From an uncultured Clostridia bacterium (GTDB lineage Bacteria; Bacillota; Clostridia; Christensenellales; Aristaeellaceae), in the NCBI GenBank assembly GCA_937886445.1, contig CALGBY010000062.1:6745-70744 (forward strand): a stretch of 64,000 nucleotides of DNA, given 5' to 3'. The notes under the pieces were generated by a model that was given only the letters and a program-made list of their open reading frames with translations, was not told the origin of the DNA and did no database searches. The translations under genes were made by a program, and so were the position numbers. Positions 62,542-64,000 of the stretch are shown piece after piece (the first letter of the stretch is position 1; each line of letters opens with the position of its first letter).

Positions 62542-62570
62542 ATTATACACAAGGAATGCCGTTTTGTCAA
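62542..62570 (-). promoter_or_regulatory. Predicted sigma-A promoter of the tRNA pair
   Basis: Perfect TTGACA (62570-62565), 17-base spacer, perfect TATAAT (62547-62542), 35 bases before tRNA-Tyr. Confidence 0.9.
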
Positions 62571-62627
62571 CCATAAAATCGAAAACAATCAAATAACTCT
62601 GTGTATCATTCATGTCGGCTGCGCAGA

Positions 62628-62671
62628 AAACGCCGCTGAAGCGGACGCTGTCGTCCTTTTCAGCGGCGTTT
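62628..62671 (-). terminator. Terminator downstream of spoVAE
   Basis: AAACGCCGCTGAA / TTCAGCGGCGTTT with an inner GGAC/GTCC stem, then TTTTC on the minus strand. It lies inside the G+C-rich segment with spoVAE. Confidence 0.8.
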
Positions 62672-62697
62672 GCCTGTGCAATCGTGTTCCGATGCGC

Positions 62698-63075
62698 TCA
62701 GGTCTTCATCTTTGGCTTGAAGATCAGTGCGGCGAAGTAGCCGAAGAACACCGCCGCGGCGATGCCGCCCGCGCCAGCAATCACGCCGCCGGTGAACGCG
62801 CCGAGGAGACCGTCGCTCTTCGCCGCCTCCATCGCGCCGTTGGCCAGGACGTAGCCAAAGCCCGTCAGGGGTACGGTAGCCCCGGCCCCGGCAAAGTCGA
62901 TGACCGGCTTGTACAGCCCCAGCGCGCCCAGAATGACGCCCGCCGTCACATAGCCCACGAGAATCCGCGCGCTGGTCAGCTGCGTCTTCATGATCAGAAT
63001 CTGGCCGAACGCGCAGATGAGCCCGCCGACAAAAAACGCCTTGACGTACATCAGCAGAATTTCAGAAATCCCCAC
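62698..63075 (-). CDS. spoVAE: Stage V sporulation protein AE-like (SpoVAEb)
   Basis: A 125-residue membrane protein with about four helices and the family signature GGLICAFGQILI, ATVPLTGFGYVLANG and GVIAGAGGIAAA. SpoVA proteins import dipicolinic acid into the developing spore. The GTG at 63075 has GGGAGGG eight bases upstream and lies right after the SpoVAD stop, the normal order. The segment is much richer in G+C than the rest of the window, and the spoVAD upstream is only a fragment joined to an unrelated gene, so its place here is suspect. Confidence 0.85.
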   Translation of the reverse strand: MGISEILLMYVKAFFVGGLICAFGQILIMKTQLTSARILVGYVTAGVILGALGLYKPVIDFAGAGATVPLTGFGYVLANGAMEAAKSDGLLGAFTGGVIAGAGGIAAAVFFGYFAALIFKPKMKT

Positions 63076-63079
63076 AGCG

Positions 63080-63268
63080 TCATCCCTCCCTATGCTCCAG
63101 CACAATCGCGTGCGCCACGCCCGGAATGCTCTCCCCCTGCATGGTCGAGGTCGGGCTGAGCAGCGCGCCCGTCGCCATGAAGTACACCCTGCGCAGCTCC
63201 CCGCTGGCCAGACGCGGCAGGATGTGGGCGCAGAGCATGCTGGCCGCGCAGCCGCAGCCGCTGCCGCC
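63080..63268 (-). pseudogene. SpoVAD, 3' fragment only
   Basis: The last 62 codons of spoVAD are intact and in their own frame: GGSGCGCAASMLCAHI, FMATGALLSPTSTMQGESIPG and a stop just before the spoVAE start. The first roughly 270 residues are missing. At 63263-63268 the frame runs into the alanine-coding part of a yigZ gene, so no functional SpoVAD is made here. Confidence 0.8.
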
Positions 63269-63621
63269 GCGGAGTAAGCGCGGGTAAGGCCTCCTGTTCC
63301 GAGAAGCGTGCCGCCGAAATATCTCGTCACAATGATCAGGGCGTCATGAAGGTCCTGGCCGAGCAGGACATCAAGGATCGGCTTTCCGGCAGTGCCGGAC
63401 GGCTCTCCGTCATCGCTGAAGCGGCATATCCCGCGATTTTTCCCGAGCACATAGGCAAAGCAATGGTGCCGGGCGTCAAAGGTCTTCTTCTTTTCTGCCG
63501 CAATGATCCGCGCGGCTTCCTCCTCCGTCCTTACGGGATAAGCTGCCGACAAAAATCGGGAGCGTTTTTCTTCATAATAACCGCTTCCGGTGCCGCTTAA
63601 GATCATATAAGATGCCGCCAT
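63263..63621 (-). pseudogene. YigZ/IMPACT-family protein, 5' fragment only
   Basis: About 118 residues of an IMPACT-family (YigZ) protein: SRFLSAAYPVRTEEEA, DARHHCFAYVLG, RFSDDGEPSGTAGKPILDVL, VTRYFGGTLLGTGGLTRAYS. The family normally has about 210 residues, so the C-terminal half is lost where the spoVAD sequence begins. The start has GGGAGGCG upstream. Reading through the join in the yigZ frame passes through spoVAD out of frame and then continues in frame with spoVAE, which gives a long but meaningless fused ORF. Confidence 0.8.
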
Positions 63622-63742
63622 CGCAAACGCCTCCCTTCCCGGCTTTATTCAGGCTCGAGACCTCAGCCTATCCACAAGTAACCATAGCATGAAGCGCAGC
63701 GTTTGCCAAGAAGCGATTTTTCTTTTCTAAAGGCCGCCGATC

Positions 63743-63751
63743 TGCTATAAT
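63743..63751 (+). promoter_or_regulatory. Extended -10 promoter of the penicillin-binding protein gene
   Basis: TGCTATAAT, an extended -10 element, with no good -35; 16 bases before the start codon. Confidence 0.55.
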
Positions 63752-63767
63752 ACAGTCGGAGGTGAAT

Positions 63768-64000
63768 ATGAAATACGATGCTGAAAGTGTAGAATATGAA
63801 CTTGAACATGCGGCGCATCAGTCAAGCAAGATGACCAGCCGCCTGATTCTTCATGTTCTTAAGATCACGATCCTGCTCCTCGTATTAGCCGCTTCAGCCG
63901 GCGGCAGCTTTATCTACGGAACGATAAAGGGCATCGTTGACACGTCCCCGGAGGCCGAGTCCCTGACGATCGCCCCTCTCGGCATTGCCTCAACGCTTTA
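63768..64000 (+). CDS. Class A penicillin-binding protein, 5' end only
   Basis: Only the first 77 residues are in the window: a short cytoplasmic tail, a transmembrane anchor (about 25-47) and the start of the external part with the FIYGTIKGIVDTSPE stretch that begins the N-terminal region of clostridial PBP1A-like enzymes. The transglycosylase and transpeptidase domains would lie beyond the edge. CGGAGGTG precedes the ATG. It would build peptidoglycan at the membrane. Confidence 0.7.
   Translation, partial: MKYDAESVEYELEHAAHQSSKMTSRLILHVLKITILLLVLAASAGGSFIYGTIKGIVDTSPEAESLTIAPLGIASTL

Noticed and set aside
62698..63621. A single 307-residue YigZ-SpoVAE fusion protein
   Set aside because: The middle of the frame is spoVAD read out of frame, and SpoVAE has its own binding site and start; the long frame is a by-product of the join.

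Overview
The window reads as chromosomal DNA of a low-to-mid GC Firmicute of class Clostridia, probably an uncultured gut member. The evidence is the plsX-acpP-rnc-smc-ftsY order, the holB-ricT pair, a V/A-type ATPase operon, azlCD, an ECF-type S component, strong Shine-Dalgarno sites and canonical sigma-A promoters. Most of the sequence is about half G+C. One stretch near the right end (about 62,612-63,268) is clearly richer in G+C and carries genes that do not fit their neighbours.

Layout. 1-1,299: end of an exopolysaccharide regulator pair (CpsD-like kinase and Wzz-like protein). 1,518-7,160: carbohydrate block with an intracellular GH5 enzyme, an ABC exporter and a GH94 phosphorylase. 7,275-11,159: leftward operon of an ECF S component, coaX, hom and a degenerate CapA-like protein. 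11,399-12,685: proA. 12,739-16,866: leftward operon of holB, ricT and two secreted proteins (lamin-tail domain and PQQ-type propeller). 17,176-21,844: four-gene Gld-like ABC cassette. 21,936-24,709: radical SAM enzyme, a short ORF coupled to a P-loop kinase-like protein that lacks its Walker A lysine, and a histidine phosphatase. 24,736-24,896: MITE-like repeat. 25,077-27,426: RsbU/SpoIIE-type phosphatase with an RsbW-type kinase. 27,494-33,894: ftsY-smc-rnc-acpP-plsX (leftward). 34,167-38,189: azlCD, a PAP2-like protein, a membrane-bound XRE regulator and a GH39 xylosidase. 38,296-47,845: rightward run asd-dapA-dapB-greA-lysS-(unknown)-glnS-gltX-HPr-like. 47,901-61,476: leftward run of upp, nine V-ATPase genes, lysC, a 725-residue unknown protein and a TrmH-type methyltransferase. 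62,332-62,507: tRNA-Leu and tRNA-Tyr with their own promoter and terminator. 62,628-63,621: a G+C-rich spoVAD-tail/spoVAE segment joined out of frame to the front half of a yigZ gene. 63,768-end: start of a class A penicillin-binding protein.

How it fits together. asd, dapA, dapB, lysC and hom cover the aspartate family pathway but sit in three separate places. The V-ATPase membrane ring keeps the Na+-ligand residues known from Enterococcus hirae, so a sodium-coupled enzyme is predicted. The three glycosidase/phosphorylase genes lack signal peptides and look intracellular, acting on imported beta-linked oligosaccharides. I did not find CRISPR arrays, phage modules, rRNA genes or an intact transposase. 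The most unusual items are the yigZ/spoVA chimera, the kinase-like protein with Glu in place of the Walker A Lys and its coupled 44-residue ORF, the CapA-like protein without metal ligands, the His-less HPr-like protein, the LysRS with a C-terminal tRNA-binding domain and the 725-residue protein of unknown function.
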